In this document: positions 26,687 through 34,993 of the stretch, one piece after another | Numbering within the stretch: position 1 is the stretch's first letter | Layout of the letters: every line of letters begins with the position of its first letter | DNA from: Candidatus Accumulibacter cognatus | GTDB taxonomy: Bacteria > Pseudomonadota > Gammaproteobacteria > Burkholderiales > Rhodocyclaceae | Length of the DNA: 64,000 bases | Assembly (NCBI GenBank): GCA_013414765.1 | Contig: CP058708.1 | Location: 248,001 to 312,000, forward strand | Direction: 5' to 3' | The notes under the pieces: generated by a model | Seen by the model: only the letters and a program-made list of their open reading frames with translations | Databases searched by the model: none | Told to the model about the DNA's origin: nothing | Translations under genes and position numbers: made by a program

Positions 26687-27782
26687 GTAAGCGCTTCCGG
26701 ATAATTCATCCGACTTATGCGGGTATACTTGCCACCCAACCTCCAGGCACCCAACCTCCCGGAAGCCTCGCCCTGTCCCGCAAAGCCAAGACGCTGACGC
26801 TCACCGACGAGGAACGCGGCCAACTCACGCAGATAGAGGAGCGCAGCAGCGACTGGCGCGAACGTCGGCGAGCACAGACCGTACTTCTCCTCGATCAGGG
26901 ACTGTCGATCGACGCTGTCGTGACCCAGCAAAAGATCCACCAGGAAACCGTGGCCTGCCACAGGGACGCGTGGCTGGTTCGAGGCTTCGCCGGACTGCGC
27001 GACCTGCCGCGCAGTGGCGCCCCGCGCAAACTGTCGGAAGCTCACAAGCAGGTGCTCTGCGCCTGGGTACAGGGCGAAGCCTATACGGCCCCTCAGTTGA
27101 GAAGCCGCCTGTCAGAGGAACAGGGTGTACAGGTGTCGGTGTGGCTGGTGCAGAGCGCCTTGAAAGAGAAGGGTTACGTTTGGAAAAGGAGCCGGCACAG
27201 CCTAAAAATACGAGACGAAGCCACATTTCGGGAGGTTCAGGCGGAAATCGAGGAATGGGTTGAAAAATCCAAGCTTGGTGAAAGGGCGCTGGCCTACCTG
27301 GATGAAGCGGGCTTTGCGCAGGCGCAGCCCAACCGGAGCGCCTGGACAGAAAAAGGAAAGGTTCATCTCATGCCGGCCGAGCGCGGAAAGCGCCTGAATG
27401 TGCTGGCCGCGTTGATCTCGAGGGGGGAGTTGTTCACGGCCAAGTTCTGGGAGACCACGACCGCGGCGCTCCTTGGAGGTTTCCTGGGCCTCCTTCTGGA
27501 AAGCGTCGGCAGACCACTGACGGTGATTCTCGACAATGCTTCCATCCACAAAGCGAAGGAAATCCAGCCCCTGCTGGCTCTCCTGAAGCAGAAGGGACTC
27601 ACGCTTCACTTCTTGCCCCCTGACAGCCCAGAACTGAACCGCGTTGAGAAGCTCTGGCACAAGATGAAGTACGAGTGGATGGCCTTCAAAGCCAGGAACG
27701 CTGCGACACTTGAGGCCAACGTCGACAAAATTCTGGGCGGCTTCGGCTCCGATTATCGGATGACTTTTTGCTGAGCGCTTAC
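26687..27782 (+). mobile_element. IS630-family insertion sequence, about 1.1 kb
   Basis: Imperfect inverted repeats bound it: GTAAGCGCT with TCATCCGA nine bases further in at the left end (26687), and the same blocks with equal spacing in the inverted right end (27782). TA precedes the left end as expected for this family, but AAGG follows the right end, so the TA duplication is missing. The right neighbour is an IS5 remnant, pointing to deletion or recombination after insertion. Confidence 0.8.
26692..27774 (+). CDS. IS630-family transposase
   Basis: About 360 residues within the element. The N-terminal helix-turn-helix part (TLTDEERGQLTQIEER ... DLPRSGAPRKLSEAH) is followed by a DDE core: Asp in LAYLDEAGFAQ, Asp in TVILDNASIHKA and Glu in PPDSPELNRVEKLWHKMK. 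The catalytic residues are intact. No ATG, GTG or TTG lies in frame between the left inverted repeat and the conserved start, and the frame is open further left into the PEP-CTERM remnant, so the true start is unresolved; an unusual start or a promoter fusion is possible. Confidence 0.8.
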   Translation, partial: RFRIIHPTYAGILATQPPGTQPPGSLALSRKAKTLTLTDEERGQLTQIEERSSDWRERRRAQTVLLLDQGLSIDAVVTQQKIHQETVACHRDAWLVRGFAGLRDLPRSGAPRKLSEAHKQVLCAWVQGEAYTAPQLRSRLSEEQGVQVSVWLVQSALKEKGYVWKRSRHSLKIRDEATFREVQAEIEEWVEKSKLGERALAYLDEAGFAQAQPNRSAWTEKGKVHLMPAERGKRLNVLAALISRGELFTAKFWETTTAALLGGFLGLLLESVGRPLTVILDNASIHKAKEIQPLLALLKQKGLTLHFLPPDSPELNRVEKLWHKMKYEWMAFKARNAATLEANVDKILGGFGSDYRMTFC

Positions 27783-27890
27783 AAGGGGCTGGCCAAGAAC
27801 ACGGCGCAACTGTACACCCTGTTCGGACTGGCCAATCTGGTGCTCGCCAAGCAGCGTATTTTTGCGCTTCGCGCCCAAATTGCGTCCTGA
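27783..27890 (+). pseudogene. IS5-family transposase, C-terminal remnant
   Basis: 36 codons ending in TGA: KGLAKNTAQLYTLFGLANLVLAKQRIFALR. This is the typical last stretch of IS5-family transposases (RGLAKNxAQLxTLFALxNL). All the upstream part is gone; the right end of the IS630 element abuts it directly. Confidence 0.8.
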
Positions 27891-27954
27891 TGAACCAAAA
27901 ATGGCTAATAAAGCATAGCCTTATACACAACTCATTCAGCATGAGCAAAAAAGC

Positions 27955-29087
27955 GGCGTTGGTGTAGTATATTAGCATGAACCCCGGAGTTCCGGGTTTG
28001 GCGGCAACAGGAGTGTGTGAGATGGCCATGCGGGTGAAGCCGGACACGGGCGAGGTGGGCGTAAAGCAGCGGTATCGGGTGACGAACTGGTCGGAGTACG
28101 ACCGAGCGCTGGTCAATCGCGGCAATCTGACGATCTGGTTCGACGATGAAAGCCTTCGGGACAGCTGGACGCCGCCGCCCCCGGAGGGGCGCGGCACCCC
28201 TGGGCGGTACTCGGAGATCGCCCTCCAGACGTGCCTGACGATCAAAGGACTGTTCCAGTTGCCGTATCGGGCGACGGAAGGCTTGGTGAGGTCGCTGATG
28301 CGCCTGTGCCACCTGGACCTGCCGGTACCGGACCACAGCTATATGTCGCGACGGGCAGCAGAGCTTTCGGTGCAGATTCCGCGCCGGCCGCGCCCGGGGC
28401 CGACGCATGTGGTGGTCGATTCGACCGGGCTCAAGATTTTTGGTGAAGGCGAATGGAAGGTGCGCCAGCACGGGGTGGGCAAGCGGCGCACCTGGCGCAA
28501 GATCCACCTGGCCGTAGACGAAACGACCAAGGACATCATCGGCATTGAAGTGACCACCGCCGACTGGGGCGACAGCGAGATCCTGCCCGGTCTGCTCGAC
28601 CAGGTCGAAGGCGAGATCGCCCAAGTCTCAGCCGATGGCGCCTACGACAGCCACGGCTGCCACGCGGCCATTGCCGAGCGGGGCGCTCGTGCCACCCTTC
28701 CTCCTCGGGAAGGGGCCGTCGCTTGGGGAGACAATCATCCCCGCGATGCGATCCTCCAGGAGATCGAGGCCAAGGGAAGCCGCGGCTGGAAGAACGAGAG
28801 CGGCTACCATCGGCGCAGCATTGCGGAGAACATGATGTACCGGCTGAAGCAACTGGGCGACCGCCTGTACTCCCGGACCTTCGAGCGGCAAGTCACTGAA
28901 GCTCATGTCCGGGCCGCGATCCTCAACACCTTTACCTACCTGGGCATGCCGCAATCTGTCCGGGTAGGACAAATTGCGCCTGCTGCATGAGAAAGGACGG
29001 GAAAAGAGGGAGTGCTTGCCGAAAACCAGGAATATAGCCATAGGGGATGCGACTCTTGGGATTATGCCAATATACTACACCAACGCC
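27955..29087 (+). mobile_element. IS5-family (IS903-group) insertion sequence, 1133 bp, 9-bp target duplication
   Basis: Ends GGCGTTGGTGTAGTATATT at 27955 and the same 19 bases inverted at 29087, with about 27 of 31 positions matching over the full repeats. CAAAAAAGC at 27946-27954 is duplicated at 29088-29096; nine bases is the hallmark of the IS903 group. The insertion point is inside the MITE-like element, so this came later. Confidence 0.93.
28022..28990 (+). CDS. IS5-family (IS903-group) transposase
   Basis: 322 residues from ATG 28022, preceded by AGGAG; an ATG at 27977 inside the inverted repeat is less likely. The N-terminus YRVTNWSEYDRALVNRGNLTIWF is typical of the group. The DDE residues lie in VVDSTGLKIFG, SADGAYDSHGCH and RRSIAENMMYRLKQLGDRL. 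The gene is intact, so the element may still be active. Confidence 0.93.
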   Translation: MAMRVKPDTGEVGVKQRYRVTNWSEYDRALVNRGNLTIWFDDESLRDSWTPPPPEGRGTPGRYSEIALQTCLTIKGLFQLPYRATEGLVRSLMRLCHLDLPVPDHSYMSRRAAELSVQIPRRPRPGPTHVVVDSTGLKIFGEGEWKVRQHGVGKRRTWRKIHLAVDETTKDIIGIEVTTADWGDSEILPGLLDQVEGEIAQVSADGAYDSHGCHAAIAERGARATLPPREGAVAWGDNHPRDAILQEIEAKGSRGWKNESGYHRRSIAENMMYRLKQLGDRLYSRTFERQVTEAHVRAAILNTFTYLGMPQSVRVGQIAPAA

Positions 29088-29366
29088 CAAAAAAGCGATC
29101 TAAATCGTTGATTTTTAGATGAAACATGCTCAAACGAGCAGGTTTTTATGAAATTCGGTAACTTATTGTTTCATAACGATATTTATGATGTCAGATGAGT
29201 TGTGTATAAGGCTATGCTAATAAATGGCGAAAAGAGGTAAAGATGATGCGTCAATCGGCGACATAAGAGACGATATTCATAAATCGAAGACGTTTTTCAA
29301 AATGAAAATACCCTTCAAGTCCAACACTCGACACTGAAGTCAATAAATTAGCGCTTCCTTAACTCC

Positions 29367-30247
29367 TTACTGCGAATTGTCGGATTGCACTTTGGCTGGC
29401 TTGCGTATTGCGGGTGGTTTCAGAGCCGCCGCAGCTTTGGCATCCGGATGGGAGAAGGCCATTGCCACTGCCGTAGCCGCCTTCGCCGTGGCGAAGGCGG
29501 CTACCGGTACGACCGGATCAAGCTTCCAGTTGGTAAGCTCCATCTGATGACGAAGGCGCAACGGATCGCTACGATAGACGGCGCGCAGCATGCGTGGCAG
29601 CTTGTCATCAGCACCGATCAGATCTGCACGAAGACCGCATCATTGACGTACACCAGCATGTCGGTAACCGTGCCGACGACGACTTTCGACAGGCCGATGT
29701 AAAAGGCGTTGGTCTGTCCCTCGGCAATGTTCCTGTAGGTGTCGGCGAGCACCGCATCGGCAAACGGAAAGTAGATCGCGGCACTCTCGAATGCAGCCTT
29801 GAGTGCCGCATCGAGGGTCGGCGGAGCGGCAGCGACGGCGATGAGATTCTCGGCTGGTGAGTAGTCGGTCATTGTCTTGCCGTCGTAGTAGAACTCTGAC
29901 GCCGTGCCGTGGCAGAGAGTGATCACCCGCAGTTTGTCGAGTCGCTGCATCAGCACTTCGGAGATGCTGGGATAGGCGAGAGCGGGGCCAGGGCGACTCG
30001 GAGCCTCGTAGGTGACGACGGCAGTGAACGCCATCAAACTTGCGGCAGCGAGGCGCTCGCCCATTGCCTTCAGCAAATCGATGGCCTTTTCCTCGAGAAC
30101 CGGCTTGGGCGCAACGATTTTGACTGAGGTTCTGGCTGGCTTCGCTGCTTTGGGCTTGCCCGGTGGCTGCTGCGCCTACAAGCTGCCAGCCAAGAGAAGG
30201 CCGGCAGCGAGCAGCGCCACACGCCGGATAAACGGGTAATACATCAT
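29367..30247 (-). pseudogene. DUF2092-family exported protein gene with two lesions
   Basis: From ATG 30247 the frame encodes a signal peptide (IRRVALLAAGLLLAGSL), then hits TAG at 30176-30178 before AQQPPGKPKAAKP. It continues in the same frame with ALLKAMG-like start (IDLLKAMGERLAAASLMAF), RLDKLRVITLCHG, FYYDGKTMTDYSPAENLIA and FPFADAVLADTY. Near 29615-29620 one base is lost (cag atc tg-atc ggt, where tgg is expected), after which WIGADDKLPRMLRAVY and RHQMELTNWKLDP are read in another frame to the stop at 29367. These are the DUF2092 landmarks. It is the last member of the arylsulfatase unit, 40 bp after the 94-residue gene. Confidence 0.85.
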
Positions 30248-30287
30248 TGGTCGTCTCCCCATTGAAAATCCCTGCGAAACACGACCA

Positions 30288-30572
30288 TTACGGGATCATT
30301 CCACATTCGAACATCTTGTTGGCGATTGGGGCCGCTACCCGATTCAGAAACTCGGTCCGCATCGCCGGATCACTGCGCAGCAGTCCAATGACGCGCTGTT
30401 CCTCTGCTAACTTTGGCTGGTCTTTCTTCATCCACAACTGCTCGCAGGTAGACATCTGGTATCTCTGGATCACCTTGTCGGCAACCATGTCGAGGATAGA
30501 GAATTGTGCAAAGCTGAGGCTGGCGACGAAAACGGCTGGCAGGATGACAAACCACCAGAAACGTTTGTGCAT
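30288..30572 (-). CDS. Small exported protein, function unknown
   Basis: 94 residues. A signal peptide (WWFVILPAVFVASLSFA) precedes a helical mature part with two Cys (STCEQLW and FECGMIP) that could form a disulfide. GAGGAG stands seven bases before the ATG. I do not recognise the family; the pattern EEQRVIGLLRSDPAMRTEFLNRVAAPIANKMFECGMIP resembles small periplasmic proteins found next to sulfatases. Fourth in the arylsulfatase unit, 51 bp after the previous gene. Confidence 0.75.
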   Translation of the reverse strand: MHKRFWWFVILPAVFVASLSFAQFSILDMVADKVIQRYQMSTCEQLWMKKDQPKLAEEQRVIGLLRSDPAMRTEFLNRVAAPIANKMFECGMIP

Positions 30573-30623
30573 AACTCACTCCTCATTGGTTGGTGTAACA
30601 AGAAGGCTATCTCTCTGCTTGCC

Positions 30624-31061
30624 CTATTGCTTGATGCGCGTGAAATAGACATCGAACTTCTGCTGCATGACCGCCTGGTAGTAGACTCCCTTGAGGGTGT
30701 CATTCGCCGGGTCGTGACTGAGCGTGTAGGTGGATCCATTGTAACCACCAGCCTGCAATTCAAAAAAGAGCCTGATGGTCTTGCCGTCGCGTACGGCCTC
30801 GGCCCTTGAAAACGGCAACGGGTTCGGATTCGCGTAGGCGGCGTCCAGTTTACCGCGGGCATCAACACTTTTGATCGTAATGACATAGCCGCCGTCCGGC
30901 CGTACCCAGCGCCCCGGCAGGGCACTGAAAGCAGGCTCGGATTGTGAATGCGGCGCTTCAGCCTTGACTTGCGGTGTCGTACCCTGTGCAGCAACCGGTT
31001 CCGCCAATACACCCATGACAAGCGCGACGCTGGCCAGGGTACGTACGATCAAGATCTGCAT
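30624..31061 (-). CDS. Exported protein, function unknown
   Basis: 145 residues with a cleavable signal peptide (LASVALVMGVLAEPVAAQ). The mature part looks like a small beta-barrel or lipocalin-like domain: GRWVRPDGGYVITIKSVDARGKLDAAYANPNPLPFSRAEA, then IRLFFELQAGGYNGSTYTLSHDPANDTLKGVYYQAVMQQKFDVYFTRI. The phrase DTLKGVYYQAVMQQKFDVYF is typical of proteins that score substrate-bound lipocalin folds, but I cannot name the family. 80 bp after the arylsulfatase gene. Confidence 0.75.
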   Translation of the reverse strand: MQILIVRTLASVALVMGVLAEPVAAQGTTPQVKAEAPHSQSEPAFSALPGRWVRPDGGYVITIKSVDARGKLDAAYANPNPLPFSRAEAVRDGKTIRLFFELQAGGYNGSTYTLSHDPANDTLKGVYYQAVMQQKFDVYFTRIKQ

Positions 31062-31141
31062 GGGTGACGACCCTTGAAAAAATGATTGGCCAATCGATTT
31101 GCAATGCGGCTGGCATTAGGATGTCAGCCGCATCGTTCCGG

Positions 31142-33661
31142 CTACTCGCTCACCTTGTTGTTGCGCATGGCCGTATCGAGTTTCTTCATGTCCTCGGATG
31201 ACAACTGTGGCCGGTCGACCTTGATCGTCAGCTTGTTGAGCTTTGCGGTCAGGGTGAACGGCGGTTTGTAGTCCACGTCGTTCACGCCGGTCAGCGTATC
31301 GGAACCAATGTCGAAGCTCTCGTCCCACTGCAGGATCATCGGCAGCGTCCTGGGCATTGTTTTGGTGGCGACGACCTTGCCGTCCACCTTCAGCGTACCG
31401 GTACCGGACCGACCGACTCCGCTGAAGTTGTTGAAGGCCAGCGTGCCGGCACCCAGACCGTCGTATTTGAAATCGAACTCAAGCGTGTGTCGCCCAGGCG
31501 TGAGTGCTTCCGGGCCTTCCCACTTGAGCCGCTCCAGGTCGACCATATTCCACAGCCACACCGGCTTGCCCTTAAGCAGGTAAAAGCCGTAGCCGGCGAA
31601 GCGCCCGCCCGAAGTCAGGATCATCCCCTCTGCGCCGCTTGGCGGCACTTCAATGTCGGCAGTGACAGTGTAGGAAGTGTTTAGCAGCAGCGGCGAGTCA
31701 CCCTGCGGAAGACCCACCATCGGTCGCGTGTAGACAAACTCGCTGCGCCCGGCGGTGATGTTCGGGCGTGGAGCCACGATGCGCGCAGCGACCGAAGCAT
31801 CCATCGGGAAGACTTGATGCTTCTTCGCTTCGGCGATGAACATCGATTTCATTTCCTTGACCTTCTGCGGGTACTGGGCCGCAACGTTCTCACTCTGGCT
31901 GAAGTCCTTGTTCAGCTCAAACAGTTCGAGCACCTGATTGTTCAGCGGGTCAGGATTCGCCGGGCCGAAGGCCTCCCAGGGCGCACGATTGACCTTGGTG
32001 CTAAGGAACCAGCCGTCGTGGTACAAGGCCCACTGGCCGAACATCTCGAAATACTGTGTCCTGTGGCGGGTCGGCGCCTTGGCGCTGGTCGCGTCGAACG
32101 TGTAGGCGAAGCTGGTGCCCTCGATCGGCGCCTGTCTGATGCCGTCGACCAACTCCGGCGCGCGAATGCCCGCTGCCTCGAGAATCGTCGGCACGACATC
32201 GATGACGTGCACGAACTGCTCGCGCAAGCCGCCCTTGTCCTTGATGCGCGCTGGCCACGACACCACCATGTTCTGGTTGACGCCGCCGAGCTGAGAAGCG
32301 TTCTGCTTGAACCACGAGAACGGCGTGTCGAAAGCCCAGGACCAGCCGGCCGACATGTGGTTGTAGGTTTGTTCGGTTCCCCAGACGTCGTAAAACTTCA
32401 TCTGCACATCTACGGGCAACTGGTTCAGACCGTTGAAGAACGCAACCTCGTTCGGTGTCCCCAGGGGCCCGCCCTCGGCACTCGTGCCGTTGTCCCCGTT
32501 GATATAGATGATCAGTGTGTTGTCAAGTTTGCCCAAGTCTTTGAACGCCTGGATCACACGACCAATTTCGTGGTCGTTGTAGGCAGTGTAAGCGGCAAAG
32601 ACTTCGACCTGGCGGATAAAAAGTTTCTTTTCATCCGCTGTGAGTTGGTCCCATTCCTTGAGCACTTCCTTCGGCCAAGGTGCGAGCTTGGTGTCCTTAG
32701 GGATCACGCCGAGCCGTTTCTGGTTTTCGAAGATCTGTTCGCGCAGGATGTTCCAGCCCTTGTCAAACAGATGCATCGCGCTGATCTTGTCTACCCACTC
32801 CTTGGTCGGGTGATGCGGTGCGTGCGTGGCGCCAGGGGCGTACTTGATGAAGATCGGCTTGTCTGGCTGGATCTGGTGAACGCGCGTCATGTAGTCGATG
32901 GCGTCATCGGCCATCCCCGTGACGAGGTTCCAACCCGGCTTTCCCTCGAACGGGTAGATCTGTGTTGTGTTGCGAAACAGGTTCGGCTGCCACTGGTTGG
33001 CGTCGCCGCCGACGAAACCGTAGAAGTACTCGAAGCCCATGCCGGTCGGCCACTGGTCGAAAGGACCGGCCTGACTTGCGGCGAAGGCCGGTGTATTGTG
33101 GTTCTTGCCGAACCAGGAGGTCGCATAGCCATTGTCAAGCAGGATCCGACCAATCGTTGCCTTATCCTTGGCGATGATGCTGTTATAGCCAGGGTAGCCG
33201 GTCGACTGCTCGGAAATCACGCCGAAGCCGGCCGAATGGTGATTGCGACCAGTGATCAGTGCGGCGCGCGTCGGTGAGCACAGCGCCGTCGAGAACATGC
33301 GGTTGTAGCGCAGGCCCTCGCTGGCAATGCGGTCCATCGTCGGCGTCGGAATCACGCCGCCGAAGGTGCTTGGGACGCCGAAGCCGGCGTCATCAGTAAT
33401 GACCAGCAGCACGTTCGGTGCGTTTTTCGGGGGCACGATGCGTGGCGCCCACCAAGGCTTGGACTGCAGCGCGTCATCCTTGATCACTCCACCGAATTTC
33501 GGGTCGGGCGCGGGAAGTTGATTCCCGCTGATCGATGTCGTCGCACTTGGAGAACCGAGAACTCCGGTGACCTGCTGGGCAGATACAGAGCCCCCACTGA
33601 TTGCCAATGCAACGATGATGGTGGCCCGACCCAGCCAATGTGAGAGTTCACGCATACCCAT
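31142..33661 (-). CDS. Cys-type arylsulfatase, exported
   Basis: 839 residues, a long sulfatase. Signal peptide (TIIVALAISGGSVSAQQ). Metal-binding Asp90-Asp91 (LLVITDDAGFG) is followed by the sulfatase signature Cys128-Ser-Pro-Thr-Arg132 (CSPTRAALITGR), so activity needs conversion of Cys128 to formylglycine. GATHAPHHPTKEW and the later INGDNGTSAEGG supply further metal and sulfate ligands. The C-terminal extension (about 630-839) is beta-rich. A very good AAGGAGG lies just before the ATG. It would release sulfate from sulfate esters in the periplasm. The second gene of a five-gene unit led by a beta-barrel protein. Confidence 0.93.
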   Translation of the reverse strand: MGMRELSHWLGRATIIVALAISGGSVSAQQVTGVLGSPSATTSISGNQLPAPDPKFGGVIKDDALQSKPWWAPRIVPPKNAPNVLLVITDDAGFGVPSTFGGVIPTPTMDRIASEGLRYNRMFSTALCSPTRAALITGRNHHSAGFGVISEQSTGYPGYNSIIAKDKATIGRILLDNGYATSWFGKNHNTPAFAASQAGPFDQWPTGMGFEYFYGFVGGDANQWQPNLFRNTTQIYPFEGKPGWNLVTGMADDAIDYMTRVHQIQPDKPIFIKYAPGATHAPHHPTKEWVDKISAMHLFDKGWNILREQIFENQKRLGVIPKDTKLAPWPKEVLKEWDQLTADEKKLFIRQVEVFAAYTAYNDHEIGRVIQAFKDLGKLDNTLIIYINGDNGTSAEGGPLGTPNEVAFFNGLNQLPVDVQMKFYDVWGTEQTYNHMSAGWSWAFDTPFSWFKQNASQLGGVNQNMVVSWPARIKDKGGLREQFVHVIDVVPTILEAAGIRAPELVDGIRQAPIEGTSFAYTFDATSAKAPTRHRTQYFEMFGQWALYHDGWFLSTKVNRAPWEAFGPANPDPLNNQVLELFELNKDFSQSENVAAQYPQKVKEMKSMFIAEAKKHQVFPMDASVAARIVAPRPNITAGRSEFVYTRPMVGLPQGDSPLLLNTSYTVTADIEVPPSGAEGMILTSGGRFAGYGFYLLKGKPVWLWNMVDLERLKWEGPEALTPGRHTLEFDFKYDGLGAGTLAFNNFSGVGRSGTGTLKVDGKVVATKTMPRTLPMILQWDESFDIGSDTLTGVNDVDYKPPFTLTAKLNKLTIKVDRPQLSSEDMKKLDTAMRNNKVSE

Positions 33662-33697
33662 CCAACCTCCTTCCCTTCCGAGAAAGTAATGAAATGT

Positions 33698-34537
33698 TTA
33701 AAACTTGAATGTTGCGCCAAGCGCGAAGCCGGTAAAGCGTGCGTCGAGACCGCTGTCCCCCCTGCCGGTGAAGTCGTAGCTGAGATTGCGTACGGAGAGT
33801 GTCACATCACCCCAGCCGTAGCGGTAACCCGCGCCGACCAGTGCCTGCCAGGTCGTGTTGTTCGAGCCGGCACCGAGATCCAGGTAGTAGGGCATGAACC
33901 AACGGCCATCCTCGCTGAGGGCGAATTGCCCCCGGATACCACCAATGACGTCCCACTTGTTCATGCTAGCCGACGCATCACGCTGGCGCACACCACCCGG
34001 AAGGCCAAAATCTAGCGAGTTGGTGATGTGCAGGTAGCGCGTACCGACGAAAACATCAAGATAGGAAGCGCCTTGCCGCCACACCGTGTAGCCGCCGCCG
34101 AGGGTCAGAATGTCGGCTTTCAGATCCATCGATGCGTCAAACGGAATCGCGCCCGTACCTCCGGGCCGAAACACGGGCTTGACACCCGAATCCTGCTCCG
34201 CCAACTTCAGGTAGATGTAGTCGGCGAACACCGACCACTCGCTCTTGCGCGCCTCTGTAGCCAGGAAGAACGCGAACGACAGCTTGCTGAAGTAATCACC
34301 AATCGTGCTATGCAGGTCTGCGCTCACGCCGTCAGTGAGACCGCGCGGACTGAATGTCGCCGATGTATAGATGGTAGGCGTCCAGGCATAAGGAGTGAGG
34401 CTGAAGTGCCACCGCCCATCGAATAGGTTCACCGTGTCCGCATTCTCCTGGGCGCCTGCCGGCAATACGGCCGACAGACTTAGGGCGCTCAGCAGGACGC
34501 CGACAATTTGCTTCCGGATACCGCGTGTCAAAACCAT
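33698..34537 (-). CDS. Outer-membrane beta-barrel protein
   Basis: 279 residues from ATG 34537 with GGGGGG upstream; a longer frame to 34645 is rejected. Signal peptide (IVGVLLSALSLSAVLPAGAQ) and then alternating amphipathic strands ending in aromatic TFKF, the terminal Phe used for barrel insertion. Segments such as WHFSLTPYAWTPTIY, VFADYIYLKL, DVFVGTRYLHI and LVGAGYRYGWGDVTLSVRNLSYDF are typical of 8- to 12-strand barrels. First gene of the arylsulfatase unit, 36 bp ahead of the sulfatase, perhaps forming the entry pore for its substrate. Confidence 0.85.
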   Translation of the reverse strand: MVLTRGIRKQIVGVLLSALSLSAVLPAGAQENADTVNLFDGRWHFSLTPYAWTPTIYTSATFSPRGLTDGVSADLHSTIGDYFSKLSFAFFLATEARKSEWSVFADYIYLKLAEQDSGVKPVFRPGGTGAIPFDASMDLKADILTLGGGYTVWRQGASYLDVFVGTRYLHITNSLDFGLPGGVRQRDASASMNKWDVIGGIRGQFALSEDGRWFMPYYLDLGAGSNNTTWQALVGAGYRYGWGDVTLSVRNLSYDFTGRGDSGLDARFTGFALGATFKF

Positions 34538-34993
34538 TTGCACCCCCCTTATGAACCCTCCGTTTCTGGCATGATCCGACCAGTGGCCGGGCAAGACATG
34601 TGTCGCCAGACAGCAGACTATTGTCCTGCTTCCGCCAGGCCGCACGCAGAGACGCTCATACGCTTTTTCTGAAACAAAAACTACACCTGAAAGCGCACCT
34701 GCCAGTTAGCCTCCGTCATCCGGGCAAAGCACATTGTATTATAGGTTGGTAGAGAAAAGCGCCGGGCGATACCGCAGCAGCGCCAGCAATTCTCATTTTG
34801 GCAATGGTGGCCTTCTGTTCTCCTACCGAGCACCTGCAATAGAGCCAGATTCAAGGAGTGTACTCCACTCATGGCCGGCAGAAAGGGACTTTTGGCGAAC
34901 TCGCTCCATTGTTTGAGTCAACATGAGAATTGCTGCAGCAGCGCCGGAGAATATCCACCCTTGGCCACCAGCCATTGCCGACAGGTTGGCCTG
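34538..34993. other. Intergenic stretch upstream of the arylsulfatase unit
   Basis: About 456 bp between the beta-barrel gene and the left end of the second IS1182-like element. No supported gene. The promoter of the minus-strand arylsulfatase unit is expected here, but no clear box could be fixed. Confidence 0.4.

Larger units (their letters stand above)
27913..29217. mobile_element. MITE-like element (163 bp) split by an IS903-type insertion
   Basis: A perfect 23-bp inverted repeat (27913-27935 and 29195-29217; starts GCATAGCCTTATACACAACT) marks the two ends. Exactly outside them TAATAAA is repeated directly (27906-27912 and 29218-29224), a 7-bp target duplication. After subtracting the 1133-bp IS and its 9-bp duplication the element is 163 bp, AT-rich and without a coding frame: the profile of a miniature inverted-repeat transposable element. 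The parent transposon is not in the window. Confidence 0.75.

Noticed and set aside
31814-33277. 487-codon plus-strand frame
   Set aside because: Antisense to the arylsulfatase gene, no family match.
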